Shown: one piece after another, positions 26,791 through 36,336 of the stretch
Layout: every line of letters starts with the position of its first letter
How positions within the stretch are numbered: position 1 is the stretch's first letter
From: Bacillus cereus
GTDB taxonomy: Bacteria; Bacillota; Bacilli; Bacillales; Bacillaceae_G
Assembly: GCF_002584535.1 (NCBI RefSeq)
Contig: NZ_NUOT01000024.1
Span: 1-64,000, forward strand
DNA length: 64,000 nt
Reading direction: 5' to 3'
Made by a program: the position numbers and the translations under genes
The notes under the pieces: model-generated
Database searches by the model: none
Seen by the model: the letters and a program-made list of their open reading frames with translations, nothing else
Told to the model about the DNA's origin: nothing

Positions 26791-27041
26791 CATCGTATTC
26801 ATTAAACAATTAGTAATGGTACCTTGTATATTAATAATGATACTATTTTCAGTAATTAGTCTTTAAACCTCACGGATAATTTTGTTTGCTAAGTCAGGAA
26901 AAGCATAATTTCCACACCTTTATTTTTATTTGTTGTACATTATATATACAGTTTCATAAAATAGGAAGATTTCACACTTTCCTCACAAATATTTGCTATT
27001 TTACAATTATAACGAAATCATTTATAGATGGAGGGAATCTT

Positions 27042-28013
27042 TTGAAGAAATACTTTTTTCTGCTATGTTTTTTGTTTCTATTAGCAGGATGTCAGGAGAA
27101 TTCATATACACCGATTGCTAAAAATAAAAATATCATCATAACAACAAATATTAAAGAAGGTAGTGTTAGTTTTATTGATGAAAAGTCGAAAAAGACAGTA
27201 ACAACATGGGAATTAAAAGAACCTATTACAGGAATTGCAATGCTTCCAGGCGGAGACGAGATGCTTGTGTATGGTAAACAATTAGAAGATATATATGTCT
27301 ACTCGTTAGCAGAAGGAAAGCAAATTAGAAAATGGAAAACTGGGAAAGGGATTACAAATGTTTTAGTATCAAATGATGAAAAACAATTATTTATGGCTGA
27401 TCAAAATGAACAAAAAGTACGTTTCTTTACGGTAAATGGAAAAGAGACCGGGAGTGTTTCTGTAGGGAAAGGTCCACTAACAATGGTGCAAAATGATAAA
27501 CAGCTACATGTATTGAATTTTTATGACACGCAGCTATCTACAATCGATTTAGAAAAAAAGAAGGTTATACAATCTTTTATGGTACCACCAGCATCAACAG
27601 GGGCAATGGTTAGTAGCGATGGAAAGGAGATCTGGATTGGTGGACATGGTGATGGAAAGCAAGTGAATGAGAAAGTCTTAGTTTATTCATTAAGTAATGG
27701 AGAGATGATTCGTTCTTTACATGCACCATTTATGCCGGTTAGTCTTGTAGGGGATGAAAAGTTTGTATATACATTAAGTCATGGATCAAATACCTTAAGA
27801 AAATTTGATACACAAACTTATCAAGAAGTAGGAGCTCTTGAGGTAGGAGCTAATCCGTTTTCTTTTTTGAAGAGTAAGAAAGAGGGATATGTAGCTAGCT
27901 ATGATAGTAATGAAGTGTATGTAATTGATATTCAAAAAATGAAGGTGAAACAAACGATTGCAGTTGGCAAGGGACCGTTTCAACTAACGCAGCGAGAAGG
28001 GGGAGGAAAATGA
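27042..28013 (+). CDS. Beta-propeller (YVTN-like) lipoprotein of a two-component operon
   Basis: A 323-residue lipoprotein. Lipobox LLAGC places the modified Cys near residue 17; the remainder is a series of about 40-residue YVTN/WD-like blades, for example ITGIAMLPGGDEMLVYG, MVSSDGKEIWIGG and VYTLSHGSNTLRKFD, forming an extracellular beta-propeller. TTG 27042 follows GGAGGG; an upstream in-frame start at 26886 lacks a site. Its stop overlaps the ATG of the response-regulator gene (ATGA), so it belongs to the same operon. A sensing or ligand-binding role for the kinase is inferred. Confidence 0.85.
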   Translation: MKKYFFLLCFLFLLAGCQENSYTPIAKNKNIIITTNIKEGSVSFIDEKSKKTVTTWELKEPITGIAMLPGGDEMLVYGKQLEDIYVYSLAEGKQIRKWKTGKGITNVLVSNDEKQLFMADQNEQKVRFFTVNGKETGSVSVGKGPLTMVQNDKQLHVLNFYDTQLSTIDLEKKKVIQSFMVPPASTGAMVSSDGKEIWIGGHGDGKQVNEKVLVYSLSNGEMIRSLHAPFMPVSLVGDEKFVYTLSHGSNTLRKFDTQTYQEVGALEVGANPFSFLKSKKEGYVASYDSNEVYVIDIQKMKVKQTIAVGKGPFQLTQREGGGK

Positions 28014-28681
28014 ATAAACATAAGGTGTTACTTGTAGATGATGAAAGTGATATGAGACAACTTGTTGGCATGTATTTAGATAATTTCGGATATGAATGGG
28101 GAGAAGCAGAGAATGGAAAAGATGCCCTTCATATGCTTGATACAGAGCATTATGACTTTGTTATTTTAGATATTATGATGCCGGAGATGGATGGTATTTT
28201 AGTCTGTAAAGAAATCCGAAAATCATCGGATGTACCGATTATTTTTTTAACAGCAAAAGGTGAAGAATGGAATCGCGTCAATGGTTTACGGATGGGAGCA
28301 GACGATTATATTGTGAAGCCGTTTAGTCCAGGTGAACTCATTGCTCGTATGGAAGCTGTATTAAGACGATATACGAAACGTGAGCAACAAGAAGAACTTC
28401 AATTCGGTCCAATCGTTATTAATGAAAAAAGCCGGCGGATTGAGACGGAAGGGGAATCTATTTCTCTGACTGTAAAAGAGTTTGATTTACTTTATTTTCT
28501 TTGTCAGCATAGTGGACAAGTGTTTAGCCGTGAGCAATTGCTTGAAAAAGTATGGGGATATGATTATGCAGGAAGTACGAGAACGGTAGATACACATGTG
28601 AAAACGATGCGTTTAAAACTTGGAGAAAGTGGAAACTACATTCAAACGGTATGGGGTGTAGGTTATAAATTTGAGGTGTAA
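28010..28681 (+). CDS. OmpR/PhoB-family response regulator
   Basis: A 223-residue two-component regulator. The receiver domain (about 1-118) has the acidic pair in VDDE, the phosphoacceptor Asp in LDIMMPEMDG near residue 54 and Lys in VKPF. The C-terminal winged-helix DNA-binding domain (about 128-223) ends VWGVGYKFEV. ATG 28010 overlaps the upstream lipoprotein stop. The kinase gene follows immediately. It probably controls its own operon or envelope genes. Confidence 0.95.
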   Translation: MNKHKVLLVDDESDMRQLVGMYLDNFGYEWGEAENGKDALHMLDTEHYDFVILDIMMPEMDGILVCKEIRKSSDVPIIFLTAKGEEWNRVNGLRMGADDYIVKPFSPGELIARMEAVLRRYTKREQQEELQFGPIVINEKSRRIETEGESISLTVKEFDLLYFLCQHSGQVFSREQLLEKVWGYDYAGSTRTVDTHVKTMRLKLGESGNYIQTVWGVGYKFEV

Positions 28682-28682
28682 C

Positions 28683-30083
28683 ATGTTTACGATGGTACAA
28701 AAGCTTTGGCTTACGGTAGTATGTGCAGTATGTGTAACAGTTTCTTTTCTTTATTTCGTGTCCTTATATTCATATGAAAAGTTATATGTTCAAAACATTG
28801 AAGATTCATTAGTAATGGAAGGAAAAAGACTTGTATCTCAATATAAAAAGGAAGAAGGTACGTTAGCGTTTGGAGAAAAAGTTCAAGCATTTGATCATAT
28901 TGCGAGTGCGGATGTACTTTTTGTGAGCAATCCTCGTGATTTAAGTGCCTGTTTACCTTTTGATGTACATCATCATTCTCTTATTAGTGAAAATGATAGA
29001 CAAACATTGTTAGATGGAAAGACAGTTACAAAAGTTGGATATGAAGAACATTTTGATCGGAATATTATGGGGGTTGTCATTCCAGTTTTAGAAGGTAAGA
29101 AATTAGTTGGTATTGTGTACTCATATATTCCATTAAAGAGTATTAAAGATTTAATATACGATATGGGACTGATTTTAGCTCCATTAGCTTTCGTTATGAT
29201 TTTACTTACAGTTTGGATTGGTAGAAAAATTATTATTACGATTACAAAGCCTCTTTCACAAATGGAACGAGTTGCGAATCATATGGCAACGGGAGATTTT
29301 TCTGAACGTATTACTATTTCGTCGGAAGATGAAATAGGTCGTTTAGGAAAAGCATTTAATAAAATGGCAAATTCATTGGAAATGGAAGATACAAAGCGCA
29401 AGGAATTTTTAGCAAATGTTTCTCATGAACTGCGGACGCCGCTCAGTTATATTAAGGGGTATAGTGAAGCGATATTGGATGGCGTTGCAAAGGGACAACA
29501 ACAATCAAAATTTACACAGCTCATTCATAAAGAAGCTGGTCGTATGCAACGTCTTGTTCATGATTTGTTAGATTTGGCGCAACTTGAAGGAGATCATTTT
29601 CCATTAAAAAAACAACCGATTGTGTTTGCGCAGCTTATTGAAGATGTGTTAGAAACGTATGAATTAAAATGTATAGAAAAACGGTTGTATATTTCAAAGG
29701 ATCTTGATCCTGATATTATTGTGATGATCGATGAAGACAGAATGCAACAAGTACTTCATAACTTGCTGGACAATGCGATTCGATATACAAATCAAGATGG
29801 TAGCATCTCTATACAATTGAAGAAAAAAGATAGGCAATGTGAATTGAAAATACAAGATACCGGAATCGGTATTGATGCTGAACATTTAGAGCAGCTTGGC
29901 GGACGTTTCTATCGGGTGGATAAAGCGAGAAGTCGTCAGCATGGCGGGACGGGCCTTGGCCTTGCGATTGTCAAACAAATTGTGCATATCCATGGTGGAG
30001 AGTGGCGAGTTGAAAGTGAAAAAGGAAAAGGAACGACAGTTATTATAAACTTATATGTAAATGAAGAAGGAAGTATGTTTTAA
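28683..30083 (+). CDS. HAMP-domain sensor histidine kinase
   Basis: A 466-residue sensor kinase. Two membrane segments (about 8-30 and 163-185) enclose an extracellular sensor region; then come a HAMP domain (about 190-240), HisKA with SHELRTPLSYIKGY (His near 247) and an ATPase domain with N, G1 (DTGIGI) and G2 (GTGLGLAIV) boxes. ATG 28683 follows GAGGTG in the end of the regulator gene. It is the cognate partner of the OmpR-type regulator; its ectodomain could contact the beta-propeller lipoprotein. Confidence 0.94.
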   Translation: MFTMVQKLWLTVVCAVCVTVSFLYFVSLYSYEKLYVQNIEDSLVMEGKRLVSQYKKEEGTLAFGEKVQAFDHIASADVLFVSNPRDLSACLPFDVHHHSLISENDRQTLLDGKTVTKVGYEEHFDRNIMGVVIPVLEGKKLVGIVYSYIPLKSIKDLIYDMGLILAPLAFVMILLTVWIGRKIIITITKPLSQMERVANHMATGDFSERITISSEDEIGRLGKAFNKMANSLEMEDTKRKEFLANVSHELRTPLSYIKGYSEAILDGVAKGQQQSKFTQLIHKEAGRMQRLVHDLLDLAQLEGDHFPLKKQPIVFAQLIEDVLETYELKCIEKRLYISKDLDPDIIVMIDEDRMQQVLHNLLDNAIRYTNQDGSISIQLKKKDRQCELKIQDTGIGIDAEHLEQLGGRFYRVDKARSRQHGGTGLGLAIVKQIVHIHGGEWRVESEKGKGTTVIINLYVNEEGSMF

Positions 30084-30102
30084 GTAAAGCATGCTTCTTT
30101 TT
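30069..30102 (+). terminator. Probable terminator of the lipoprotein/two-component operon
   Basis: GAAGTATG and CATGCTTC pair with one mismatch and are followed by six T residues. Confidence 0.6.
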
Positions 30103-30278
30103 TATCAAGTTATTTGTGAGTAGTGGAGTTTCTACTGACGATAGTCTACTTTATTTAGATGCTATATAAATAGGAAATAAAGGCGAATCATATAGGAGAA
30201 ATATAAACTATTACTGGTTGGAATATCCATTAATTGGATCCCTATAACAAAAATTTGGCGATTTTATGAACAAAACAT

Positions 30279-30307
30279 TTGTACTTCTTACTAATTCGTT
30301 CTAAAAT
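30279..30307 (+). promoter_or_regulatory. Predicted sigma-A promoter of lutR
   Basis: TTGTAC (-35) and TAAAAT (-10) are separated by exactly 17 bases and lie 65 bases before the lutR start. Motif prediction only. Confidence 0.55.
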
Positions 30308-30371
30308 AGTTATGGATGCTATCTTATTTAAGCGTTTGAATTGTTGTTTGGATGATACTGAGGTGATTTAA

Positions 30372-31091
30372 CTGGAGTACAAATCTATCAAACCGAAAAA
30401 AATTTACGAAGAGGTATCTGAAGCCATTTTAACAATGATAAAAAATGGTACATTAAAACCTGGTGACAAACTTCTTCCTGTTCATCAATTAGCTGAGCAG
30501 TTTCAAGTTGGCAGATCTGCGATTCGTGAAGCACTAAGTGCCTTGCGAGCGATGGGCTTAATTGAGATGAAACAAGGAGAAGGAACATATGTGAAGAACT
30601 TCGATTCTTCTGCATTAACAAAACCTTTAAATAACATGTTGTTAATGAAGAAGGAAGATATTTTAAATTTATTGGAAGTGCGAAAAGTGCTTGAAGTAGG
30701 GGCAGTTCGAGCGGCAGCAACAAAACGTACAGAAGATAATTTAAAAAATATGAAGCATTGGTTAGATGAAATGGAAAAAAGTATTGGGAATGAAAGAGCT
30801 GGTGAAAAAGCGGACTTTCATTTTCATATGGAAATTGCAAAGTCTTCAGATAACAACATCTTGCTTGAACTTATGAATCATGTTTCGGAAATGATTGCTG
30901 AGACGATTGGTGAATCGAGACGCATTATTTTATATGGTGAACAAACAACAGCAGAACGACTTTTAGAAGAGCATCAAGTTATTTACGATGCGGTATTGAA
31001 ACAAGATGTAGAATCTGCACAACAAGCAATGCTGGATCATTTAACAAATGTAGAGCATATTGTCACAGGTAAACAAGATATAAATTCGTGA
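30372..31091 (+). CDS. lutR: Lactate-operon regulator LutR (GntR/FadR family)
   Basis: A 239-residue regulator with a GntR winged helix (about 10-75, LAEQFQVGRSAIREALSALR) and a FadR-type FCD domain (about 85-230). The frame is closed by TAA just before CTG 30372, and AGGTGAT lies 5 bases upstream, so CTG is the probable start; the codons after it, EYKSIKPKKIYEEVSEAI, are the usual LutR N terminus and would be lost if ATG 30435 were used. It lies upstream of lutABC in the same direction and probably controls it. Confidence 0.9.
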   Translation: MEYKSIKPKKIYEEVSEAILTMIKNGTLKPGDKLLPVHQLAEQFQVGRSAIREALSALRAMGLIEMKQGEGTYVKNFDSSALTKPLNNMLLMKKEDILNLLEVRKVLEVGAVRAAATKRTEDNLKNMKHWLDEMEKSIGNERAGEKADFHFHMEIAKSSDNNILLELMNHVSEMIAETIGESRRIILYGEQTTAERLLEEHQVIYDAVLKQDVESAQQAMLDHLTNVEHIVTGKQDINS

Positions 31092-31138
31092 TTTAGTCTT
31101 TCGAAATTTCATTTTTCTGATAAAATAGAGGGAGATTG

Positions 31139-31152
31139 AGTAAGCGTTTTCT
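31139..31152 (+). promoter_or_regulatory. cre-like site upstream of lutABC
   Basis: AGTAAGCGTTTTCT matches the CcpA site consensus WTGNAANCGNWWWCW except at one of its first bases. It starts about 12 bases after a possible -10 (GATAAAAT), where CcpA binding would block transcription when glucose is present. Confidence 0.5.
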
Positions 31153-31206
31153 TTTAGGGAGAGGGTCAGGTAGGTCGATTATGCCTAGCTTCTTCTTTCT
31201 ATCAAG

Positions 31207-31217
31207 TCATCTGATGA
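31207..31217 (+). promoter_or_regulatory. LutR-type operator
   Basis: TCATCTGATGA is an exact fit to TCATC-N-GATGA, the palindrome I recall as the B. subtilis LutR site. It lies 45 bases before lutA. Confidence 0.6.
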
Positions 31218-31261
31218 CCATATGATTGTTAATGAAGTTGTAATGAGGGGGAATTATAATT

Positions 31262-31981
31262 ATGAAAGTTACTTTGTTTGTTACTTGCTTAGTCGATATG
31301 TTTGAAACAAATGTCGGTAAAGCAACAGTTGAATTGTTGGAGCGTTTAGGTTGTGAAATTGAATTTCCAGAAGCTCAAGTTTGCTGTGGACAACCAGCTT
31401 ATAATAGCGGTCATGTAGAAGCAGCAAAAGAAGCGATGAAGCACATGATTGAGACTTTCGAAGATGCAGAGTATATCGTAACTCCATCTGGTTCTTGTGC
31501 GACAATGTTTCATGAGTATCCACACGTTTTTAAAGATGATCCAAAATGGGCACCTCGTGCACAAAAAGTAGCAGATCATACATATGAATTAACACAATTT
31601 ATTGTAGATGTGTTAAAAGTTACAGATGTTGGAGCTAGCTTAGAAGGAACAGCAACTGTTCATAAATCTTGCCATATGACACGCATGCTTGGAGTAAAGG
31701 AAGCACCAGGAATTTTACTATCAAATGTAAAAGGATTAACTGTAAAAGAATTACCAAACGCACAAAATTGTTGTGGTTTTGGGGGAACGTTTTCAGTTAA
31801 GATGACACCAATTTCTGAGCAAATGGTAGATGAGAAAGTGAATAGTGTAATGGAAACGGGTGCTGATTATTTAATCGGTGCTGACTGTGGGTGTTTGTTA
31901 AACATTGGCGGACGTATTGAGCGCTTAGGTAAGGAAGTAAAAGTAATGCATATTGCTGAGGTATTGAATAGTCGCTCATAA
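31262..31981 (+). CDS. lutA: L-lactate utilisation protein LutA
   Basis: A 239-residue iron-sulfur protein of the LutABC L-lactate oxidation complex. Two CCG domains are visible, [10 protein letters not shown] near residue 40 and CCGFGG near 167, plus further Cys residues that bind the clusters. ATG 31262 follows GAGGGGG. It is the first gene of lutABC, which allows growth on L-lactate and is tied to biofilm formation in B. subtilis. Confidence 0.97.
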   Translation: MKVTLFVTCLVDMFETNVGKATVELLERLGCEIEFPEAQVCCGQPAYNSGHVEAAKEAMKHMIETFEDAEYIVTPSGSCATMFHEYPHVFKDDPKWAPRAQKVADHTYELTQFIVDVLKVTDVGASLEGTATVHKSCHMTRMLGVKEAPGILLSNVKGLTVKELPNAQNCCGFGGTFSVKMTPISEQMVDEKVNSVMETGADYLIGADCGCLLNIGGRIERLGKEVKVMHIAEVLNSRS

Positions 31982-31997
31982 AGGGGGAACATAAGCT

Positions 31998-33419
31998 ATG
32001 TCTATGAAAATCAGTGAGAAAAAATTTAATGATCGCGTTGGCGATGGAATTCAAGATTCATTTATGCGTGGGGCAGTATCTTCTGCACAAACACGTTTAT
32101 ATACAAATCGATTAAAAGCAGCCGATGAATTAGGAAACTGGGAAGAATGGCGTGAACTTGGTGAACAAATTCGTCAGCATACGTTAGAAAATCTAGACTA
32201 CTACTTAATGCAACTAAGTGAAAATGTATCTAAAAGAGGTGGTCATGTTTTCTTTGCGAAAACAAAAGAAGAAGCAGCCAAATACATTCAAGAGGTAGCA
32301 AAACAGAAACAAGCAAAAAAAGTTGTAAAATCAAAGTCGATGGTAACAGAAGAAATTAGTATGAACCATGCGCTTGAAGAGATTGGTTGTGAAGTGTTAG
32401 AGAGTGACTTAGGTGAGTACATTCTGCAAGTGGATAACGATCCACCATCTCATATCATCGCACCGGCACTTCATAAAAACAGAACGCAAATTCGTGACGT
32501 ATTTAAAGAGAAGCTTGGATATGAAAATTCTGATGATCCATATGAAATGACAAAATTTGTTCGTAAACAACTTCGTGAAAAATTTATGGATGCTGAAATT
32601 GGAGTAACGGGATGTAACTTTGCAGTTGCAAATACAGGTTCTCTTTGTTTAGTAACAAACGAAGGAAATGCTGACCTTGTTATGTCTATTCCAAAAACAC
32701 AAATTGCAGTAATGGGTATGGAACGTATGGTTCCAACTATGGAAGAACTAGATGTCCTTGTTGGTTTACTATGCCGCAGTGCAGTTGGGCAAAAATTAAC
32801 AAGTTATGTAACGGTAGCAGGACCAATTCAAGAAGAAGAAGTAGATGGACCAGAGGAGTTCCATTTAGTTGTTGTAGATAATGGACGATCTCAAATTCTT
32901 GGGTCTGAATTCCGTCAAGTCTTGCAATGTATTCGTTGTGCAGCTTGCGTAAACGTATGTCCTGTATATCGTCATGTTGGTGGGCATTCTTATGGATCCA
33001 TCTATTCTGGTCCAATTGGAGCAGTATTAACACCACTTTTAGGTGGCTATGACGATTATAAAGAACTTCCGTATGCTTCTAGTTTATGTGGGGCATGTAC
33101 AGAAGCTTGTCCAGTAAAAATTCCATTGCATGACTTGTTATTAAAACATCGCCAAGTCATTGTTGAGAAAGAAGGACGAGCACCACTTGCAGAAAAACTA
33201 GCAATGAAGATGTTTAGTATGGGTGCCTCTTCAGCAGCTTTATATAGAATGGGATCGAAAATGGCTCCGACAGCAATGAGTCCATTTACGGCTGGTAATC
33301 GTGTAACGAAGGGTGTAGGGCCGTTGAAAAACTGGACGGATATTCGTGAGTTCCCAGCTCCAAGTAAAGAAAGATTCCGAGATTGGTATAAAGATCACAA
33401 GAAAGGCGGGAACGACTGA
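31998..33419 (+). CDS. lutB: L-lactate utilisation iron-sulfur protein LutB
   Basis: A 473-residue protein with an N-terminal LUD domain (about 70-295) and two 4Fe-4S motifs, [16 protein letters not shown] near 311-326 and [10 protein letters not shown] near 360-370. It passes electrons in the lactate oxidation complex. ATG 31998 follows AAGGGGGA. Its TGA overlaps the lutC start (TGATG), a sign of coupled translation. Confidence 0.97.
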   Translation: MSMKISEKKFNDRVGDGIQDSFMRGAVSSAQTRLYTNRLKAADELGNWEEWRELGEQIRQHTLENLDYYLMQLSENVSKRGGHVFFAKTKEEAAKYIQEVAKQKQAKKVVKSKSMVTEEISMNHALEEIGCEVLESDLGEYILQVDNDPPSHIIAPALHKNRTQIRDVFKEKLGYENSDDPYEMTKFVRKQLREKFMDAEIGVTGCNFAVANTGSLCLVTNEGNADLVMSIPKTQIAVMGMERMVPTMEELDVLVGLLCRSAVGQKLTSYVTVAGPIQEEEVDGPEEFHLVVVDNGRSQILGSEFRQVLQCIRCAACVNVCPVYRHVGGHSYGSIYSGPIGAVLTPLLGGYDDYKELPYASSLCGACTEACPVKIPLHDLLLKHRQVIVEKEGRAPLAEKLAMKMFSMGASSAALYRMGSKMAPTAMSPFTAGNRVTKGVGPLKNWTDIREFPAPSKERFRDWYKDHKKGGND

Positions 33420-34129
33420 TGGCAGGGACAATTCAAAACCGTGATTCTTTTTTAGAGAACATTGCAAAAGAACTTGGACGTGCGCGTAAAACAGAAGGCG
33501 TACAGCGTCCAGTGTGGAAAAATAATGTGAATGTAGAAACGTTGAAAGATTATTCAGAGGAAGAATTGCTAGAAGTATTCAAAAAACAATGTACAAACAT
33601 TCATACGACTGTAATTGAAACAACAAAGGATGAACTAAGTACAGCGATTCAAAAGATAATTGTGGAAAACGGCGGTGGACCTATTTTATTATCGCAGGAC
33701 GAACGTTTTGCTACGTACGGTTTGAACTCTTTATTTTCTACAGAGCTCCCAAATCAGCATATGGAAGTAAACATTTGGGATCCGGAGAAAAAAGAGGGAA
33801 ATATTCGTTTGGCTGAAAAAGCAAATATCGGTATTGCCTTTAGTGATTACACATTGGCGGAATCTGGTACAATTGTTGTGCAAAGTCATAAAGGTCAAGG
33901 TCGTTCTTTACATTTCTTACCTACGGTTTATTTTGCGATTATCCCACGTGAAACAATCGTACCACGTATTACACAAGCAGTTCAGGATATGAACACGCGT
34001 GTAGAGAATGGGGAAGCAGTAGCTTCTTGTATCAATTTCATTACAGGTCCAAGTAACTCAGCTGATATTGAAATGAATCTTGTTGTAGGTGTACACGGAC
34101 CATTAAAAGCATATTATTTTGTAGTGTAA
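33419..34129 (+). CDS. lutC: L-lactate utilisation protein LutC
   Basis: A 236-residue LUD-domain protein, the third component of LutABC. The core [20 protein letters not shown] region and the [16 protein letters not shown] ending are family hallmarks. The start ATG overlaps the lutB stop. It ends the operon, with a terminator 9 bases later. Confidence 0.96.
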   Translation: MAGTIQNRDSFLENIAKELGRARKTEGVQRPVWKNNVNVETLKDYSEEELLEVFKKQCTNIHTTVIETTKDELSTAIQKIIVENGGGPILLSQDERFATYGLNSLFSTELPNQHMEVNIWDPEKKEGNIRLAEKANIGIAFSDYTLAESGTIVVQSHKGQGRSLHFLPTVYFAIIPRETIVPRITQAVQDMNTRVENGEAVASCINFITGPSNSADIEMNLVVGVHGPLKAYYFVV

Positions 34130-34137
34130 AATGGAGG

Positions 34138-34167
34138 AAAGCAGGCTAAGAAATGGCCTGCTTTTTT
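34138..34167 (+). terminator. Terminator after lutABC
   Basis: AAAGCAGGC and GCCTGCTTT pair around a short loop, followed by a T-run. Confidence 0.93.
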
Positions 34168-34243
34168 ATTGGAACAAAGATAATGTGAAATGGAAGTATC
34201 GTACTCTTTCTGTTATATTTTTTGGGGGAAAGGGGAGGCTGAT

Positions 34244-34966
34244 ATGACATTTTATTTATATGCTTTTTTAATTGGAACGGTGCTCGGTTCTTTTTATACG
34301 GTTGTAGCAGTGCGTATTCCTATTGGACAATCGATTATTGCTCCGCGTTCTTATTGTCACTATTGTCGCCATACGTTAGGGGCGAAAGAACTTATTCCAA
34401 TTATTTCATTTTGTTTGCAAAGAGGTTGCTGCTTTCATTGTAAAATGAAAATACCCTTTACGTATACATTGTTTGAGGGGATAACAGGGGTAGCATTTCT
34501 TTTTTCTGCGTGCGTAATTGGAATGGATGAAGAACTAATTCTTATATGGACGTTACTTTCTTTACTTATTATTATTACGATGACAGATTTATTCTATATG
34601 TTGATTCCAGATGTGGTTTTAGTCTGTTTTACGTGTTTATTTTTAATAGAGCATATTTTTATTTCGCTCGTTCCTTGGTGGGATAGCTTAATAGGCGGAG
34701 GGACGATATTAATTGTATTATATTTCGTTCAAATCATATTTCCAAATGGACTTGGAGGAGGCGATGTGAAATTACTTTCGTTACTTGGATTTATAATAGG
34801 GGCGAAGGCAATTTGTATTACGCTTTGTTTTGCTTCTATTTTGAGCCTTTGCTTTTTTGGAATTGGTATCTTGCTAAAGCGTATAACACCAAGACAACCA
34901 TTGCCATTTGGACCGTTTATTGCACTTGGAACAGTATGTTATTTGGCTATGATATATTGGAGATAA
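34244..34966 (+). CDS. comC: Prepilin peptidase ComC (type IV leader peptidase)
   Basis: A 240-residue membrane aspartyl protease that cuts and usually methylates competence pseudopilins. The N-terminal domain has the four-Cys zinc motif CHYC...CFHC; the catalytic Asp residues are in TDLFYMLIPD (near 115) and GGGDVKLL (near 173), within six or more membrane segments. ATG 34244 follows GGGGAGG; an upstream ATG at 34190 has no site. It stands alone, after lutABC. Confidence 0.93.
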   Translation: MTFYLYAFLIGTVLGSFYTVVAVRIPIGQSIIAPRSYCHYCRHTLGAKELIPIISFCLQRGCCFHCKMKIPFTYTLFEGITGVAFLFSACVIGMDEELILIWTLLSLLIIITMTDLFYMLIPDVVLVCFTCLFLIEHIFISLVPWWDSLIGGGTILIVLYFVQIIFPNGLGGGDVKLLSLLGFIIGAKAICITLCFASILSLCFFGIGILLKRITPRQPLPFGPFIALGTVCYLAMIYWR

Positions 34967-35019
34967 AGTGAAAACGTAATTAGCGGGGTATAAATAGCGG
35001 GTGAAAGGAGAAGGAGAAA

Positions 35020-35331
35020 ATGAACGTGTATATGGATGATCAAAGACCTAGTCCTTTCGGGTATGTTTTAGTAACAACGGTAGAAGTTGCTTTGAAAATT
35101 GTTAGAGAATATGATGTGAGTCTCTTATCTCTCGACTACAATATGGGATGGCGTCAGAAAAATGGTTTAGATTTTTTAGAAGTTTTTTGCATGGAAGGTC
35201 TTCATGTAAAGGAAATTCATTTACATACAAATGATTCAATTGGTATGCAGTACATGTTAGAGCAGATAAATAAAGGAAAAGAAGCGGGAGATATTTCTTC
35301 AAGTATACAAGTGAAATGTACTGGAAGTTAA
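35020..35331 (+). CDS. Stand-alone receiver-like domain protein (cyclic-phosphate processing receiver type)
   Basis: A 103-residue protein with a reduced receiver fold: MDDQRPSP at the N terminus carries the acidic pair and LSLDYNMGWRQKNGLDF holds the predicted phosphoacceptor Asp near 45. There is no output domain. Relatives are annotated as cyclic-phosphate processing receiver domain proteins; I assign this by motif. GAAGGAGAAGG precedes ATG 35020. A bidirectional terminator follows. Confidence 0.75.
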   Translation: MNVYMDDQRPSPFGYVLVTTVEVALKIVREYDVSLLSLDYNMGWRQKNGLDFLEVFCMEGLHVKEIHLHTNDSIGMQYMLEQINKGKEAGDISSSIQVKCTGS

Positions 35332-35363
35332 AAAAGTTCCAAGGAAACCCGAGGAACTTTTTT
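35330..35363. terminator. Bidirectional terminator between converging genes
   Basis: AAAAAAGTTCC and GGAACTTTTTT form an 11-bp stem with T-runs on both strands. It separates the receiver-domain gene from the formate/nitrite transporter. Confidence 0.93.
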
Positions 35364-35364
35364 C

Positions 35365-36216
35365 TTAATGTTTCATATGTGCTTGTAAAGGAAGGATCTC
35401 TTCTTGTTGAACTGTTTCTAGGTTGTCTTCTACTATGTTAGGTTCTGGATTTTTTTGAGTTAAATAATGATATACCATACCAACGAATACAGATCCACCA
35501 ACAATGTTACCGATTGTAACTGGAATTAAGTTATGGATAGCACCAGCGAAAGAAATTGTATCTGGATGTGGTGATACTAAAGATAATGCAAATAATGATA
35601 AGTTTGCGATGCTATGTTCATAACCAGATAAGAAGAAAGTAAAGACAAGAAACATTATCATAAGTATTTTTGCTGCATCCCCTTTTACTTGAGAAGGAAG
35701 AAAACATGCAAGGCACACAAGCCAGTTACATAAAATCGCTTTGAAAAATAATTGCATTGTAGGTGTTCCCATTTTTCCTGCAACGACTGTACTCATCAAA
35801 TGTCCATGATCGATTGATTGGAAAATACCAGTTGCATAAAATAACAATGCAAAAAATACTGCACCTACTAAGTTACCTGCATAACAAGCAACCCAATTAC
35901 GAAGTGTATCGCGAATTGTTGTTTTTTTTCGTAGAGTTGAGACTGTAAAATACATTGTATTTCCTGTAAATAATTCAGCTCCACCATATATAATTAATAT
36001 AAGTGCAATTCCAAAAAACATAGAAGATGTTAAATATGTTGCGGGTGAATGTACAACATTGAAGAAATTTCCTAATTTAAAACATAGTACAATAATAAAA
36101 CCAATATAGACGCCAGCTAGTGCAGCACGAATGAAATATTGCATAGGATTTACATCCAACATTTGTTTCTTTTTCTGCGCAAGTTGTACAACGTAAGCTA
36201 ATCCTTGTTCTAGCAT
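35365..36216 (-). CDS. Formate/nitrite transporter (FNT family)
   Basis: A 283-residue channel with six predicted membrane segments. The early AALAGVYIGF and GAELFTGNT, and later AILCNWLVCLACFLPSQ, are FNT signatures; the pore carries formate, nitrite or similar small anions. ATG 36216 is preceded on the minus strand by AAAGGAGCG. A promoter with an overlapping cre site lies about 130 bases upstream, so it is probably repressed by CcpA. The ligand (formate or nitrite) cannot be chosen from sequence alone. Confidence 0.93.
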   Translation of the reverse strand: MLEQGLAYVVQLAQKKKQMLDVNPMQYFIRAALAGVYIGFIIVLCFKLGNFFNVVHSPATYLTSSMFFGIALILIIYGGAELFTGNTMYFTVSTLRKKTTIRDTLRNWVACYAGNLVGAVFFALLFYATGIFQSIDHGHLMSTVVAGKMGTPTMQLFFKAILCNWLVCLACFLPSQVKGDAAKILMIMFLVFTFFLSGYEHSIANLSLFALSLVSPHPDTISFAGAIHNLIPVTIGNIVGGSVFVGMVYHYLTQKNPEPNIVEDNLETVQQEEILPLQAHMKH

Positions 36217-36336
36217 AAGTAATACGCTCCTTTAGTGCATTGTCTGTAAGTACTCTTCATATGAATAAGGTACACGTATTTACGCCTAGTTTCAATAAGT
36301 TTGTTCAATATTTCACAAAAAGGACATACCTTCCGA

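Larger units (their letters stand above)
26076..27041. other. Long intergenic region containing a gene relic
   Basis: Nearly 1 kb between the divergently transcribed CAP gene and the lipoprotein operon. It contains the ykwD-like gene leader and promoter, a leftward terminator at 26472-26516, and the remains of a glycolate-oxidase subunit gene at 26534-26790. The short minus-strand frame at 26222-26407 has no ribosome-binding site or recognisable product. I see nothing clear in 26800-27041 except AT-rich DNA that must hold the promoter of the 27042 operon. Confidence 0.55.
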
